From Actinotignum urinale DSM 15805 (GTDB taxonomy: Bacteria; Actinomycetota; Actinomycetes; Actinomycetales; Actinomycetaceae), in NCBI RefSeq assembly GCF_000420445.1, contig NZ_ATUY01000005.1:1-64000 (forward strand): 64,000 bases of DNA, given 5' to 3'. The notes below the pieces were generated by a model. The model did not search any database and was not told the origin of the DNA. It was given only the letters and a program-made list of their open reading frames with translations. Position numbers and translations under genes: made by a program. Below, piece after piece: positions 5,052 to 14,372 of the stretch; position 1 is the first letter of the stretch, and the number at the start of each line of letters is the position of its first letter.

Positions 5052-7349
5052 ATGGCACATACGCCAATCTTTCACAAACGCTACAACAAGAGGCGCACCC
5101 CTCCAGGGTTAAGTCCCTTAGCGATTCTTTTCACTCTCATGTTGGCGATACTCTACACGCAACCCTCACACGCGCTAAGTATTCCAACAAATCGGCACGA
5201 TGAATCCGCACTCTTCTTCCCCGGATCAGGCGTCACTGTAACAACTCCCCAGGGCGGAACTCCGGTAAGGCTGGCAGCTCTCGCTCCCCCGAAAGGAGCG
5301 GGCGTTAACTCATCACTTCCCGCCTGGTGTGTGGAATTAGATAATGATGCACCGGGAGGTGGCGCCGTCGTACAAGTTTCCTCCCTTAAAGAAACTGTTA
5401 ACGTCAGCGGGGATGCTGGATTGCAACTCACCACCGCGCAACTCGCAACAGCGCTGGACGCCCACCAACTGGAACGAAATAGCGTTACTTTAGCGGCTCT
5501 TGCCTACCTCGTTCACGTCAACATGGAACAAGGGCATGAGGCAACAACGCTCATTCCATGGCTCATCAAACACGTAAAACAAAATCGAGCAGATATTGAC
5601 GCGCGTGCCCGGGAGCTAGCCCAAGAGGCGCGATCTTCCACCGCACATTCCTACGAAACCATTCAACCGACCGGGAATAAACAGTACGAGGGCACCGTCG
5701 AAAATATTGGGTTGAAGAACGCTTCAGGCCAATGGATTGCAGGAAGGAAAATAACGGCAAAAATTGAAGGCCCAGCAATTTTCCTTGAAACCGGGACGAC
5801 GGAATGGGCAGGCGTTTCTCAACCCAATGCGGTAATGCTTCATTGGCGCGCTACGGGTAACGGGGACGTGAAAATCATTCAAGGATACGAGAAAAGCGCC
5901 GAGGAACTTCTGTATCTTGTTCATCCTGATGGAAAAATACAGAACACTATCCAATACCCCCATCAACCTCATTCATATTTCACGAATGTCGAATCACCCG
6001 GGTGGAGAGTCCAATACGATTTTCAGCCTTCAGGTGTCTCCCACGTTCAGAAAATCACCGAGACGGGTTCTTTTACGGATAGTTTCGAGGCATATGCGGA
6101 TCCGAACTATGGCAACGGCATATGGGCAAAGTTTTACGGAACAGACACCTATATTCCTGTAGCCTACCGGGCAACAGCGTACTATGTTGGCGAGCTTCCC
6201 CCTGCTAAGGCGAGTTCCGTTCCCAAGGAGGCAGAAGTTATCGGCACAGTTACTCACGTTGCGCACGGACCGGGAAAACTCAGTGCTGATTTCACGACGA
6301 AAAAGCCTGGTTTCGTTACTGTCGTGTGGAGCGTGGAGAAAAACATGTTGAAAGAAGGGGAAAATCGCGACCGTGTTGCAGGAAAATGGGCGGATTACTT
6401 TGGGATTCCTGAGGAAACAACGTCCTTTAAGCACCGCGCGGACGTGGATTCCTCGCTATCCATTCGCGAAACGAAGAGTGGAACCTACCTTGTTGACGAT
6501 ATATGGATTCACGGGTTGCCTTCAGATCACGGGAAATTCACTGGCGATGGACGTTTTGCTGCCGATGAGCAGCATATAACGCAAAGTTTGCTGTTTTTCC
6601 CTGAAGGTTTAACCGTGAGCGAAGAAAACCGGGCGAAAGCCACAGTTGTGGGGAGCGTGAAGGTTCCCGCAACCAACGGTTTCCATCCCTCGATTGGCGA
6701 TTCCACATTTAAAATCGCCTACAACAAGGACGGCTCGCCAGTTCTCGGAACCTATGTTTTCGTAACGTCATTTAAGGGCGACGACCGTGTTGAACCCTTC
6801 GAATCCAAGGTTACGGATGTCAAGGAACAATACACGGTAAAGGCTTCTCCCCCAGAGTTAAAAACAACGGCGACGAATACAAGCACGGGAGAAAAAACCA
6901 TGCTACCTGAACCGAAGCAGTCTATTACGGATCGTGTGTGCGATACGAAAAAGTCCTTGAAGCCTGGAAAAACCTACACTATTTCGACACAGCTCATGCT
7001 CGACGACGGTAAACCGTTAATGAATAACGGCAAACCCGTCACGGTAACAACTCAATTCACTCCGAAATCCGCCGACGAATGCGCGAATATTGTGATTCCT
7101 TTCGACGCAACTGGTTTAGAGAATCGCAAGATTGTTGTTTTTGAAAATGTTGCCGATGAGCACGGAATTATTTCCTTCCATCACGATTTAACGGACACTG
7201 ATCAAACGGTGAGCGTTACGCCTTCACCAACACCTCCACCTAATCTCGTAAAAACCGGTGTAGGAATTAGTGCCAGCGTTATCGCAATGTTTTCGTTAAT
7301 CGGGTCGGGCATCGGAATGCTTCGTTTACGACGGCAGGATTCAGCATAA
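5052..7349 (+). CDS. VaFE-repeat surface-anchored protein with atypical sorting signal
   Basis: 765 residues. ATG at 5052 is preceded by GGAAAGG. A signal peptide spans about residues 20-42 (LAILFTLMLAILYTQPSHA). The N-terminal part has a Cys-containing motif (AWCVELDND, near residue 93) like thioester-type adhesin domains, but no clear TQxA partner. Near residue 700 comes the VaFE signature (KIVVFENVADEHGIISFHHD). The end is a Pro/Thr spacer, NLVKTG, a hydrophobic segment, then RLRRQDSA, which is the layout of a sortase substrate with LVKTG in place of LPxTG. The protein is probably attached to the cell wall as an adhesin or pilin-like factor. It stands alone, next to the tRNA-Met integration site, and no sortase gene is nearby. 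Confidence 0.75.
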   Translation: MAHTPIFHKRYNKRRTPPGLSPLAILFTLMLAILYTQPSHALSIPTNRHDESALFFPGSGVTVTTPQGGTPVRLAALAPPKGAGVNSSLPAWCVELDNDAPGGGAVVQVSSLKETVNVSGDAGLQLTTAQLATALDAHQLERNSVTLAALAYLVHVNMEQGHEATTLIPWLIKHVKQNRADIDARARELAQEARSSTAHSYETIQPTGNKQYEGTVENIGLKNASGQWIAGRKITAKIEGPAIFLETGTTEWAGVSQPNAVMLHWRATGNGDVKIIQGYEKSAEELLYLVHPDGKIQNTIQYPHQPHSYFTNVESPGWRVQYDFQPSGVSHVQKITETGSFTDSFEAYADPNYGNGIWAKFYGTDTYIPVAYRATAYYVGELPPAKASSVPKEAEVIGTVTHVAHGPGKLSADFTTKKPGFVTVVWSVEKNMLKEGENRDRVAGKWADYFGIPEETTSFKHRADVDSSLSIRETKSGTYLVDDIWIHGLPSDHGKFTGDGRFAADEQHITQSLLFFPEGLTVSEENRAKATVVGSVKVPATNGFHPSIGDSTFKIAYNKDGSPVLGTYVFVTSFKGDDRVEPFESKVTDVKEQYTVKASPPELKTTATNTSTGEKTMLPEPKQSITDRVCDTKKSLKPGKTYTISTQLMLDDGKPLMNNGKPVTVTTQFTPKSADECANIVIPFDATGLENRKIVVFENVADEHGIISFHHDLTDTDQTVSVTPSPTPPPNLVKTGVGISASVIAMFSLIGSGIGMLRLRRQDSA

Positions 7350-7360
7350 ATAATCCGGGG

Positions 7361-7400
7361 CTCATAGACAAAACGTGTGGTTCATAGACAAAATGTGTTG
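7361..7400. repeat. 20-base tandem duplication downstream of the surface protein
   Basis: GCTCATAGACAAAACGTGTG and GTTCATAGACAAAATGTGTT follow each other with three differences. Confidence 0.8.
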
Positions 7401-7470
7401 CTTTGGGATTTAGGCGGATTGAGCCGGACTTAGCCGGGTCTAACGAGTCTAACGAACCCTAACCGGGCTT

Positions 7471-7560
7471 AACGGGATCTACTAGACCCTAACCGGGCCT
7501 AACGGGATCTACTAGACCCTAACCGGGCCTAACGGGATCTACTAGACCCTAACCGGGCCT
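7471..7560. repeat. Three perfect 30-base tandem repeats
   Basis: The 30-base unit beginning AACGGGATCTACTAGACCCT is repeated exactly at 7471-7500, 7501-7530 and 7531-7560, preceded by a decayed copy at 7442-7470. There are no variable spacers, so it is not a CRISPR array. It fills the 350-base gap between convergent genes; the rest of the gap (7561-7626) shows nothing recognisable. Confidence 0.9.
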
Positions 7561-7626
7561 AAGCACAAAAGTAGCCAACAGCCATAATCACACAAGTAGT
7601 TAACAGTAGCTAATCTCTACACAACA

Positions 7627-7662
7627 ATGGGTGGTGCATCCCTGTTGGGATGCACCACCCAT
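7627..7662. terminator. Perfect hairpin between convergent genes
   Basis: A 16-base arm (ATGGGTGGTGCATCCC) and its exact complement enclose a TGTT loop. There is no T-run on either side. Its position fits a bidirectional terminator for the surface-protein gene and the UPF0182 gene. Confidence 0.75.
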
Positions 7663-7701
7663 GGAAAGGTGAAGGATTAAGCTAGTAGGTTACGTGCTAG
7701 C

Positions 7702-10700
7702 TTACTTATTTCCTTCGAGTTCCTTTTGAGCAGCAACTGCCTGGTCGAGAGCTGAGCGAATTCTCTTTTCAGCTTCACCATAGGCTGCCCAGTCGCCGGA
7801 TTGACGTGCCTTATCGGCATCCGTTACCGCAGCGCGCATCGTAGAAAGCGCGTTATTTAAGCGCTCTTGGGCTCCGCCAGCAGGTGCGGCAGGAGCTGCC
7901 GGTGTGGGAGCAGAGGCTTCGGCCGGTGCAGAGGCCTTATTATCATCAGATTTTGGCTTTGCTTTATCGGTCTTACCATCTGACTCGTCGGCTTGTGCCT
8001 TATCGTGAGACACGTCCTTCTTGAGGGATTCAATGTTGGCATCTCCTGCCTTCGCACCTGAATCACCGCCGAAGGTCTGGTTGAGGGCTTCCTCAAGTGT
8101 TGGCGCAAAACCAATATTTCCATCACCGAACGCCGTCAAAACATACTGCATTAACGGATATGTTGTGCCTTGAGATGCCTGAACATAGACGGGTTGGACA
8201 TAGAGCATACCGCCACCAACAGGCAATGTGAGGAGGTTACCCATGCGAACCGTCGTACCACCTTGACGCAAGAGATTCAGTCTACGTGAAACTTCTTGGT
8301 TAGATAGGAAGTTGTTCTGTGCCTGGCCTGGACCTGGAACCGTCAAATCTCGGGGAAGTTCAAGGAGACGAATCTTTCCGTAACCATCTCGAACCTTTCC
8401 TGCCTCATTACCGGCATTGGAATCGACAGCCATGAAACCTGTCATAATGTTTCGATCCGTGCGGCCACCCGGAATATATCCTGTGGAAAGGGAGAATTCT
8501 GCACTTTCTTGACCGGGCATTTGCAATGTCAGATAGTAAGGGGGCTGGAGTTCGGAGGAAGTCCCAGCTTCGAGTCGCTTAGTTGAAGCAGAATCGACAG
8601 CTGGTTCGTTAGGAACGTTCCAGAAATCACCAGCGGTGTAGAAGGAACCCGGATCGCTGACGTGGTAGCGAGCCATGAGAGTACGTTGAATCTTGAACAT
8701 ATCTTCCGGGTAACGGATATGCGCCATTAAATCGCCGGACATTTTGTTCACAGGTTTCAATACATTCGGGAAAATCTTGTCCCATGCCCTAAGAATCGGA
8801 TCCTTATCGTCCCATGCGTAAAGGTTGACGCTTCCATCGTAAGCATCCACAACGGCCTTCACGGAGTTACGAATGTAGTTCACTTCCTTACCGGCACGGC
8901 GTTCCTTCACTTCTTTATCGGTCAGAGCGTCGTTCGTGGCCCTCGCCAAAGATTCGCGAGCAGAGTAGGGATAATTTTCTGATGTTGTATAGCCATCAAT
9001 AATCCACACAAGCCTCTTAGGCGTTTTCTTATCGCCATCCATATCGACGACGGCAGGATAAGCCTTGGAATCCAAAGTGAGGTAAGGAGCAACACGCGCA
9101 ACACGATCATGAGGATCACGGTTGAAAAGAATCTGTGAATCCTTTGTTACACGATTGGAGAAGAAAATATCGGTAGAGCTAAAACGAATGGCGAACATAA
9201 GTTTATCGAAGAAGTTACCAATCTTCGGGCCACCGTTACCCTGATAGGTGTTGAGAACCTGGGAACCTTCAGCTTTATCTGAGGGGTAATCAATTTCCCA
9301 GGGCTCGCTCCCCTTAGGCGCACCAACAATGGAATAATCAGGCGAATTCTGCCCGAAATAGACACGGGGTTCATATTCGCCAAGTCGTCCCTGTGAAGGA
9401 ATACCGGACTGCAAGAATTCCGGGGCACCCGAAGTACCTGTCGTGTTACCGTATGCGGCAACAACTCCGAAACCGTGAGTGTAAACCGTGTGGTCATTAA
9501 CCCAGCTTCTCTGGTTATCGCCAAGGCCGTTCAAGTTCAATTCACGAACGGCAATAACTGTGTCGCGATCGGTGTTATCGAGGTTGTAACGGTCAACTGA
9601 AAGTTGCTGGGCAAAACCATAGTACTGACGGTTTTGTTGCATCTGGTTAAAGGTTGGGGAAACAATGCTCGGGTCAAGCAAACGAATTTGTGCTGTTGAC
9701 TTCGCGTCATCACGCAACTGCCCTGCCTGCGCTTCCGTGCGTGCATTGTAGCTAATCGTTTCAACCTTATTTAAACCGTAGGCCTTCTTCGTCGCTTCAA
9801 TATTGCGATTAATGAACGGAGATTCCAGTTCGATTGTGTTTGGGGTAACGCGGAACTGTTGCACGATTGTGGGCCAAGCCCAACCAAGAGTTATTCCCGC
9901 AATAATGGCGACGATAACGCCAGCCGTAACCAATCGCCAAGAATTTTTCACCATGGAGTAAACGAAAATAACGGCGATAATCAGGAAGGTAATCGCAAGA
10001 ATCGTCAACCCTGGAAGATTGGCGTTGATATCAGTGTAGGAGGCCCCAGAGAAGCGAGAATTCGTGTTCAGCAACAACTGGTAACGCTCAAGCCAGAAGT
10101 AGGCCGCCACAATTGCAAACGCGAGAAGTCCCAGAACAGCAACATGGATTTTTGCACGTTTTTGAAGCTTAACCTTGCCCTTGTCGAGAATAACTCCGCC
10201 ATATATATAGTGTCCAAGCACAGCTCCGATTGCTGAAACTACTAGGAGGGTAACAGCAAATGTCCACAGCGACTGAAGAAGAGGATAGGTGAAGATATAG
10301 AAACTAATATCCATACCGAACTGTGGGTCTTTATCTCCAAAGGGTGTGCGATAGAACCAAGTAAGATATGTTTGCCAGTCGGAGGACAGACCCACACCCA
10401 TAATCAGCCCCACCAACCCGGGGACAAAAACGTTGCGTGTCCAGCGGAAACGTTCTACAAAATTCCTATAGGACTCAACACTGGCTGGGCTACCGTAGTC
10501 CTTGCTACGTGCGTAACGGAAATTAAACCAGAAGCATATTGCAACAAGGAGAGCACCAATTACCCCTAAGGCAAAAGCCCACCCCCATTGAATCCAAAAC
10601 ACTCGGGCAACGCCCAACTGTGAATACCATTTTATTTCCGTGTAAACACCGGAACCTACATACAGTGCACCTAAAAGGAGAAGAAGAATCCCCAAGGTCC

Positions 10701-10767
10701 ACCAGAAAGCTGTAAGCTGACGCCCTCCCTTAAACGGGAACCATTTCTTTTCGGTTGTTGTGCTCAA
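7702..10767 (-). CDS. UPF0182 family large membrane protein
   Basis: About 1021 residues from a TTG at 10767 that follows CAGGA by six bases; upstream ATGs at 10836 and 10851 lack a ribosome site. Seven hydrophobic segments fill the first 300 residues, followed by a large extracytoplasmic domain (for example DPSIVSPTFNQMQQNRQYY, ELNLNGLGDNQRSWVNDHTV, PFVxPGG-type repeats replaced by YIPGGRTDRNIMTGFMAVDS). The C-terminus is an Ala/Pro/Lys-rich linker and a short helix. This is the actinobacterial UPF0182 (COG1615) family, of unknown biochemical role. Neighbours match the mycobacterial order UPF0182, PDZ-Lon protein, zincin. Confidence 0.9.
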   Translation of the reverse strand: MSTTTEKKWFPFKGGRQLTAFWWTLGILLLLLGALYVGSGVYTEIKWYSQLGVARVFWIQWGWAFALGVIGALLVAICFWFNFRYARSKDYGSPASVESYRNFVERFRWTRNVFVPGLVGLIMGVGLSSDWQTYLTWFYRTPFGDKDPQFGMDISFYIFTYPLLQSLWTFAVTLLVVSAIGAVLGHYIYGGVILDKGKVKLQKRAKIHVAVLGLLAFAIVAAYFWLERYQLLLNTNSRFSGASYTDINANLPGLTILAITFLIIAVIFVYSMVKNSWRLVTAGVIVAIIAGITLGWAWPTIVQQFRVTPNTIELESPFINRNIEATKKAYGLNKVETISYNARTEAQAGQLRDDAKSTAQIRLLDPSIVSPTFNQMQQNRQYYGFAQQLSVDRYNLDNTDRDTVIAVRELNLNGLGDNQRSWVNDHTVYTHGFGVVAAYGNTTGTSGAPEFLQSGIPSQGRLGEYEPRVYFGQNSPDYSIVGAPKGSEPWEIDYPSDKAEGSQVLNTYQGNGGPKIGNFFDKLMFAIRFSSTDIFFSNRVTKDSQILFNRDPHDRVARVAPYLTLDSKAYPAVVDMDGDKKTPKRLVWIIDGYTTSENYPYSARESLARATNDALTDKEVKERRAGKEVNYIRNSVKAVVDAYDGSVNLYAWDDKDPILRAWDKIFPNVLKPVNKMSGDLMAHIRYPEDMFKIQRTLMARYHVSDPGSFYTAGDFWNVPNEPAVDSASTKRLEAGTSSELQPPYYLTLQMPGQESAEFSLSTGYIPGGRTDRNIMTGFMAVDSNAGNEAGKVRDGYGKIRLLELPRDLTVPGPGQAQNNFLSNQEVSRRLNLLRQGGTTVRMGNLLTLPVGGGMLYVQPVYVQASQGTTYPLMQYVLTAFGDGNIGFAPTLEEALNQTFGGDSGAKAGDANIESLKKDVSHDKAQADESDGKTDKAKPKSDDNKASAPAEASAPTPAAPAAPAGGAQERLNNALSTMRAAVTDADKARQSGDWAAYGEAEKRIRSALDQAVAAQKELEGNK

Positions 10768-11107
10768 GAAAAATCCTGACTCTCGACCAATGGCTAAACC
10801 ATATCGTTGCGACGTGCCCTGGAGGGCAAACGCCATATACACACATAACAATAACCGAAATTACGAGCTTTTCCTATACATTCCGCGCTAAGCTAGTCAC
10901 TTTTATCCCTGTGCCCATCTCAACACATCCCCCCAGCTCTTCCACGTAGCCCCCTGACTTCCACAAGTTTTGGTTTTTGTGTTGTGAAGGCTGGTTTTTT
11001 GTTGATTTTCCGAGGTTGTGTTTCGTGTTTTGGGACACTGCAGTTGTGGTTATGATGTCGCAACCTTTTAGGACAAGTTTCAGGACTGCTCTTTGGACAG
11101 AAAAGAC
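10768..11107. other. Intergenic stretch without recognised gene
   Basis: Holds the upstream region of the UPF0182 gene. The part from about 10980 to 11060 is strikingly G/T-rich on the plus strand. No paired inverted ends, transposase remnant, RNA gene or convincing ORF was found. Confidence 0.5.
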
Positions 11108-12310
11108 CTAGCCACGTTGAGGGGAAATTTCAATCTCTGAACATTGAGGAACCTTAGGGGTCTCCCCCTTACCGATTGCGTCAACAACCTGGCGTGCTTC
11201 ATCAAAAGTACGCACCGCCCACACGTTCATACCCGGTTGCGGATATGCAGTTACTTCATCACAATTTAACACCGGGGCAAGGAAGTTTTTGATCCCCTTC
11301 TTATGGGCAGAGACCATTTTGTACCGAATTCCTCCAATAGGGCCAACTTCTCCAGAACCATTAATCGTTCCGGTACCCGCAAAGGCTTCGGCTTTCCCAA
11401 GATTTCCCTCAGTCAAACGGTCATAAATTGCGAGCGTAAACATTAACCCGGCAGATGGTCCCCCGATTCCTTCCACCGCATACTTCACTTTCACGTAAGA
11501 CTTCAGGTTTTTCACACCAACGCTCACCCCAATACGTGAGCCTTTCCGAACATACCCGGTGGGATCCGTCGCCCAGGCTTGCGTCGTGACATCAACATTT
11601 TCACGGTTCTTGCCACGATCCACACCCAACACAATCGTCGACTTCGGGGGTATTTTATCCAAAAGTGACGTCATCTCCCCGAAATTGGGAATCTTGTGGG
11701 TTTCCCCATTAAACGTTATCGTGCGCACAATATCTTCGGGCATTAACCTGTTGTACCCAGGACCATTTTTATCAATCGCGTACACAACTACGTCGCCTTC
11801 AATGCGATATCCCGCCTTATAAATAGCGTAATCGGCCGCGCTATCTTGCGAGGACTGCATCATTTGTCGATTCTCTTCATCAATTTGTTTCGTCGAAACT
11901 TCTTTGGGATACATTGCCCTCACGGGAACCAATTGATTATTCGGCGAAAAAAGCGCCAGTAACGCCGCCCCGCCCGTAGCGCCAAAATCTGGGTCACCCA
12001 TTGTGCTTACGGTCGTCATATAAAATTTGGCGGAACTCATGTGATCCCGAGCGCCGTCAATCGTCACAATATTTTTGCCATTAATTTCCCCCGATAGGTT
12101 CAGCATCGGACCGGGTTCTTGTATAAGATATGCGCCCGGCATTATGAGGGCAAGGCAAGTCGCCACTAGAAAGTAGAAAAGACTCCCGTTTTTCGCACCT
12201 TTTTTTGTTTTACGGGGGCTTTTCACTTCCATTTTCCTAGCAAATGCGCCATCACTATCAGCATCTGCTACGCTATTGTTTTCCTCAAATTGGAAAGATT
12301 TTTCACTCAC
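11108..12310 (-). CDS. Membrane-anchored PDZ / Lon-type serine protease (YlbL-like)
   Basis: 400 residues, GTG start at 12310. A charged N-terminus of about 40 residues precedes one membrane helix (LFYFLVATCLALIMPGAYLI), so the body is outside the cell. A PDZ domain spans roughly residues 170-235 (GPGYNRLMPEDIVRTI, PPKSTIVLGVDRG). The Lon S16 domain has the nucleophile in GGPSAGLMFTLA (Ser near 285) and the general-base Lys in GGIRYKMVSA (near 330), a full Ser/Lys dyad. It probably cleaves extracytoplasmic proteins. Mycobacterial synteny is with UPF0182 on one side and the divergent zincin on the other. Confidence 0.9.
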   Translation of the reverse strand: MSEKSFQFEENNSVADADSDGAFARKMEVKSPRKTKKGAKNGSLFYFLVATCLALIMPGAYLIQEPGPMLNLSGEINGKNIVTIDGARDHMSSAKFYMTTVSTMGDPDFGATGGAALLALFSPNNQLVPVRAMYPKEVSTKQIDEENRQMMQSSQDSAADYAIYKAGYRIEGDVVVYAIDKNGPGYNRLMPEDIVRTITFNGETHKIPNFGEMTSLLDKIPPKSTIVLGVDRGKNRENVDVTTQAWATDPTGYVRKGSRIGVSVGVKNLKSYVKVKYAVEGIGGPSAGLMFTLAIYDRLTEGNLGKAEAFAGTGTINGSGEVGPIGGIRYKMVSAHKKGIKNFLAPVLNCDEVTAYPQPGMNVWAVRTFDEARQVVDAIGKGETPKVPQCSEIEISPQRG

Positions 12311-12451
12311 CTATCTATAATTACACGAATTCCCCACATGTGTAGATAGAATTTTGCCACAAAAATTCATCTGGAAGCGAGGAGCATGGGGATATACAGC
12401 ATATATCGCCACAACCACGTAAAATAGGCGAAGTAAGCAAGGGAGGCGTAA

Positions 12452-13996
12452 ATGAGTGATCAGGATAAGTCACGCGAAGAATGGGAAAACATGTTGCGCT
12501 CAATCATGGGCGATAACGTCGCCGATGAAGTGATTCGTTCTTTAGACGAAACGAATAAGGGTAACTCTGAAAACGCCCACTCTGGTAATCTTCCCCCCAT
12601 GTTTTTGGACTCGAACGGAATGCAACTCATCGGTAGCTTCATTTCATCACTTACCGGTAACGGCGGGAAAGGCCCTATCAACTGGAAAATGGGCGACGAG
12701 GTAGCGCGCCACACCGTTTTGCATAATGCCGGGGATGGGAAACCTACCTCCGAACAGTGTTCCCATGCAAAGCAGGCAATGAATGTAGCGAATTTATGGG
12801 TCGATCCGGTCACGAATTTTGGTCCTATTAATGGAACACTTCAGGTATGGAGTCGCCTAGATTGGGTTGCACATTCGCTTCCTACCTTCAAGAAATTAAC
12901 CGGACCTGTTGGCGAAAATATTGCGCGCGCTTTCGAGGAAACCCTCACCGCACAACTTGAGGATATTCCCGAGGATATGAAAGACAATCTTTTCGGTGGC
13001 TCACAGTTATTCGATAGTAATTTTATTGTCCTCATGATTTCCTCCCTTCTCGCAGTTCAATTCGGTAAGGGTTTGGGAGATTTAGCGACGGTTGCTTTTG
13101 GTTCGACGGACACCGGCATTCCCTTGGTCGAGGGTGAAACTACGGCGCTGGTTCCCGCAAATATTGACGAATTTTCGGATAGCATCCAGAGCGATCTTCA
13201 GGAATTGCAACTGTATGTTGCGGTCCGTGAAATTGCGGCGGCTCGTTTGTATTCGAGTGTTCCCTGGTTGCGCACCTCAATTCTTGATGCGGTTGCGGCT
13301 TATGCGGGCGAGTTAACAATTAATGTGGACGCCATTCAAGAGCGTGCTCAAGAAATGGGTTTCGATCCCCATTCCTTGGATATGGACAACATAGGCACGG
13401 GCATGGGCATGGAAGTACCAGCGATTGATTTGGGAGATCTGTTCATTTTCGACACTACGGAAGCCCAGCAAAAATCTCTGGCTCACGTCGAACATCTGCT
13501 GTCTCTTGCTGAAGGTTGGGTGTCCTGCGTGACACGTAACGCCGTTGCCTCACAACTTCCTCATGCCACAATACTGGAGGAAGCTTTTGTTCGACGCGAA
13601 GCCACTGATTCTCCCATGAACCGAGTTTTCGGCGCACTTATTGGTACGGATGTTTCCCCACGTCGAATTAGCGAAGCAACCGCGTTTTGGATGATGGCAA
13701 CCGATAAACTCGGCATCAATGAGCGTGAAAAATTGTGGAACCACCCAGATATTTTGCCTCAACCCGAAGATTTGGAAAACCCGGAGAAATTCTTCGAAAC
13801 TCAAAAGGAACTCACAGATATTGAGGCAGAACTCGATTCCTTCCTTGAAGAAGTCCTCAACGCCGGCTTAAACGGAACATCCGGAAAAGATTTTGGCAAC
13901 CATAACGGAAGCGACCACAGCAACAGCGATAACGGCGAAAGCAACAACGGCGAAAGCAACCACACCGAAAATGGCGAACAGGATCCGGGCAACTAG
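12452..13996 (+). CDS. Zincin-like family protein (COG5282 / DUF2342 type)
   Basis: 514 residues. ATG at 12452 follows GGGAGG. Family features are the N-terminal helical region, WSRLDWVAHSLPTFKKL near residue 135, and the core helix VREIAAARLYSSVPWLR near 257. Actinobacterial members are annotated as putative zinc-dependent metalloproteases. Here the core helix has Glu but no flanking His of an HExxH motif, so metal-dependent catalysis is doubtful. The C-terminus is an acidic Asn/Ser/Gly/Glu-rich tail of about 50 residues with a repeated NGESNNGES pattern. Divergent from the PDZ-Lon gene, as in Mycobacterium. Confidence 0.8.
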   Translation: MSDQDKSREEWENMLRSIMGDNVADEVIRSLDETNKGNSENAHSGNLPPMFLDSNGMQLIGSFISSLTGNGGKGPINWKMGDEVARHTVLHNAGDGKPTSEQCSHAKQAMNVANLWVDPVTNFGPINGTLQVWSRLDWVAHSLPTFKKLTGPVGENIARAFEETLTAQLEDIPEDMKDNLFGGSQLFDSNFIVLMISSLLAVQFGKGLGDLATVAFGSTDTGIPLVEGETTALVPANIDEFSDSIQSDLQELQLYVAVREIAAARLYSSVPWLRTSILDAVAAYAGELTINVDAIQERAQEMGFDPHSLDMDNIGTGMGMEVPAIDLGDLFIFDTTEAQQKSLAHVEHLLSLAEGWVSCVTRNAVASQLPHATILEEAFVRREATDSPMNRVFGALIGTDVSPRRISEATAFWMMATDKLGINEREKLWNHPDILPQPEDLENPEKFFETQKELTDIEAELDSFLEEVLNAGLNGTSGKDFGNHNGSDHSNSDNGESNNGESNHTENGEQDPGN

Positions 13997-14372
13997 GCAA
14001 CCCGCAATATCAGCATTATTGCGTGCGAACGCTATTGCGGGTGCGCGCAATAGCTCAATTACCGCTTCTCAAACAAACACACTCGCAGGTAGGCCCGCGC
14101 AAACACACATCAGGGCGATACCCAATTTCGCCTACAGCTACACCTATACCCAAATCGAATATTTCCGTCGGCTAGTGTTGCGCTTAGCTACACCCACATC
14201 TTTGCGGGTGCCCAGCCAAGCGCACGTACGGCACCCGCGAAAGCCTCAATGCTCGGAAACGACACTAAGGTCAACTTTTCAGTATCACATATGCCTGCAT
14301 TTTCTTTTCACACTTTTCCACAGCTGTGAAAACTAACTGGAGTCGTTATCACCTTTTCCATATCCTCATCCC
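13997..14372. other. Intergenic region with a dyad after the zincin gene
   Basis: ACCCGCAATA at 14000-14009 is exactly complementary to TATTGCGGGT at 14033-14042, a possible terminator with a 23-base loop and no T-run. An ORF through this region has a composition unlike a protein and is not called. Nothing else is seen before the next gene. Confidence 0.5.

Noticed and set aside
7471-7560. CRISPR array
   Set aside because: Repeats are contiguous without spacers and no cas genes are near.
10980-11100. Possible insertion-sequence end
   Set aside because: G/T-rich skew only; no inverted partner, target repeat or transposase remnant.
13893-14336. 147-codon ORF after the zincin gene
   Set aside because: Begins inside the zincin frame, low-complexity Thr/Ala product, no ribosome site.
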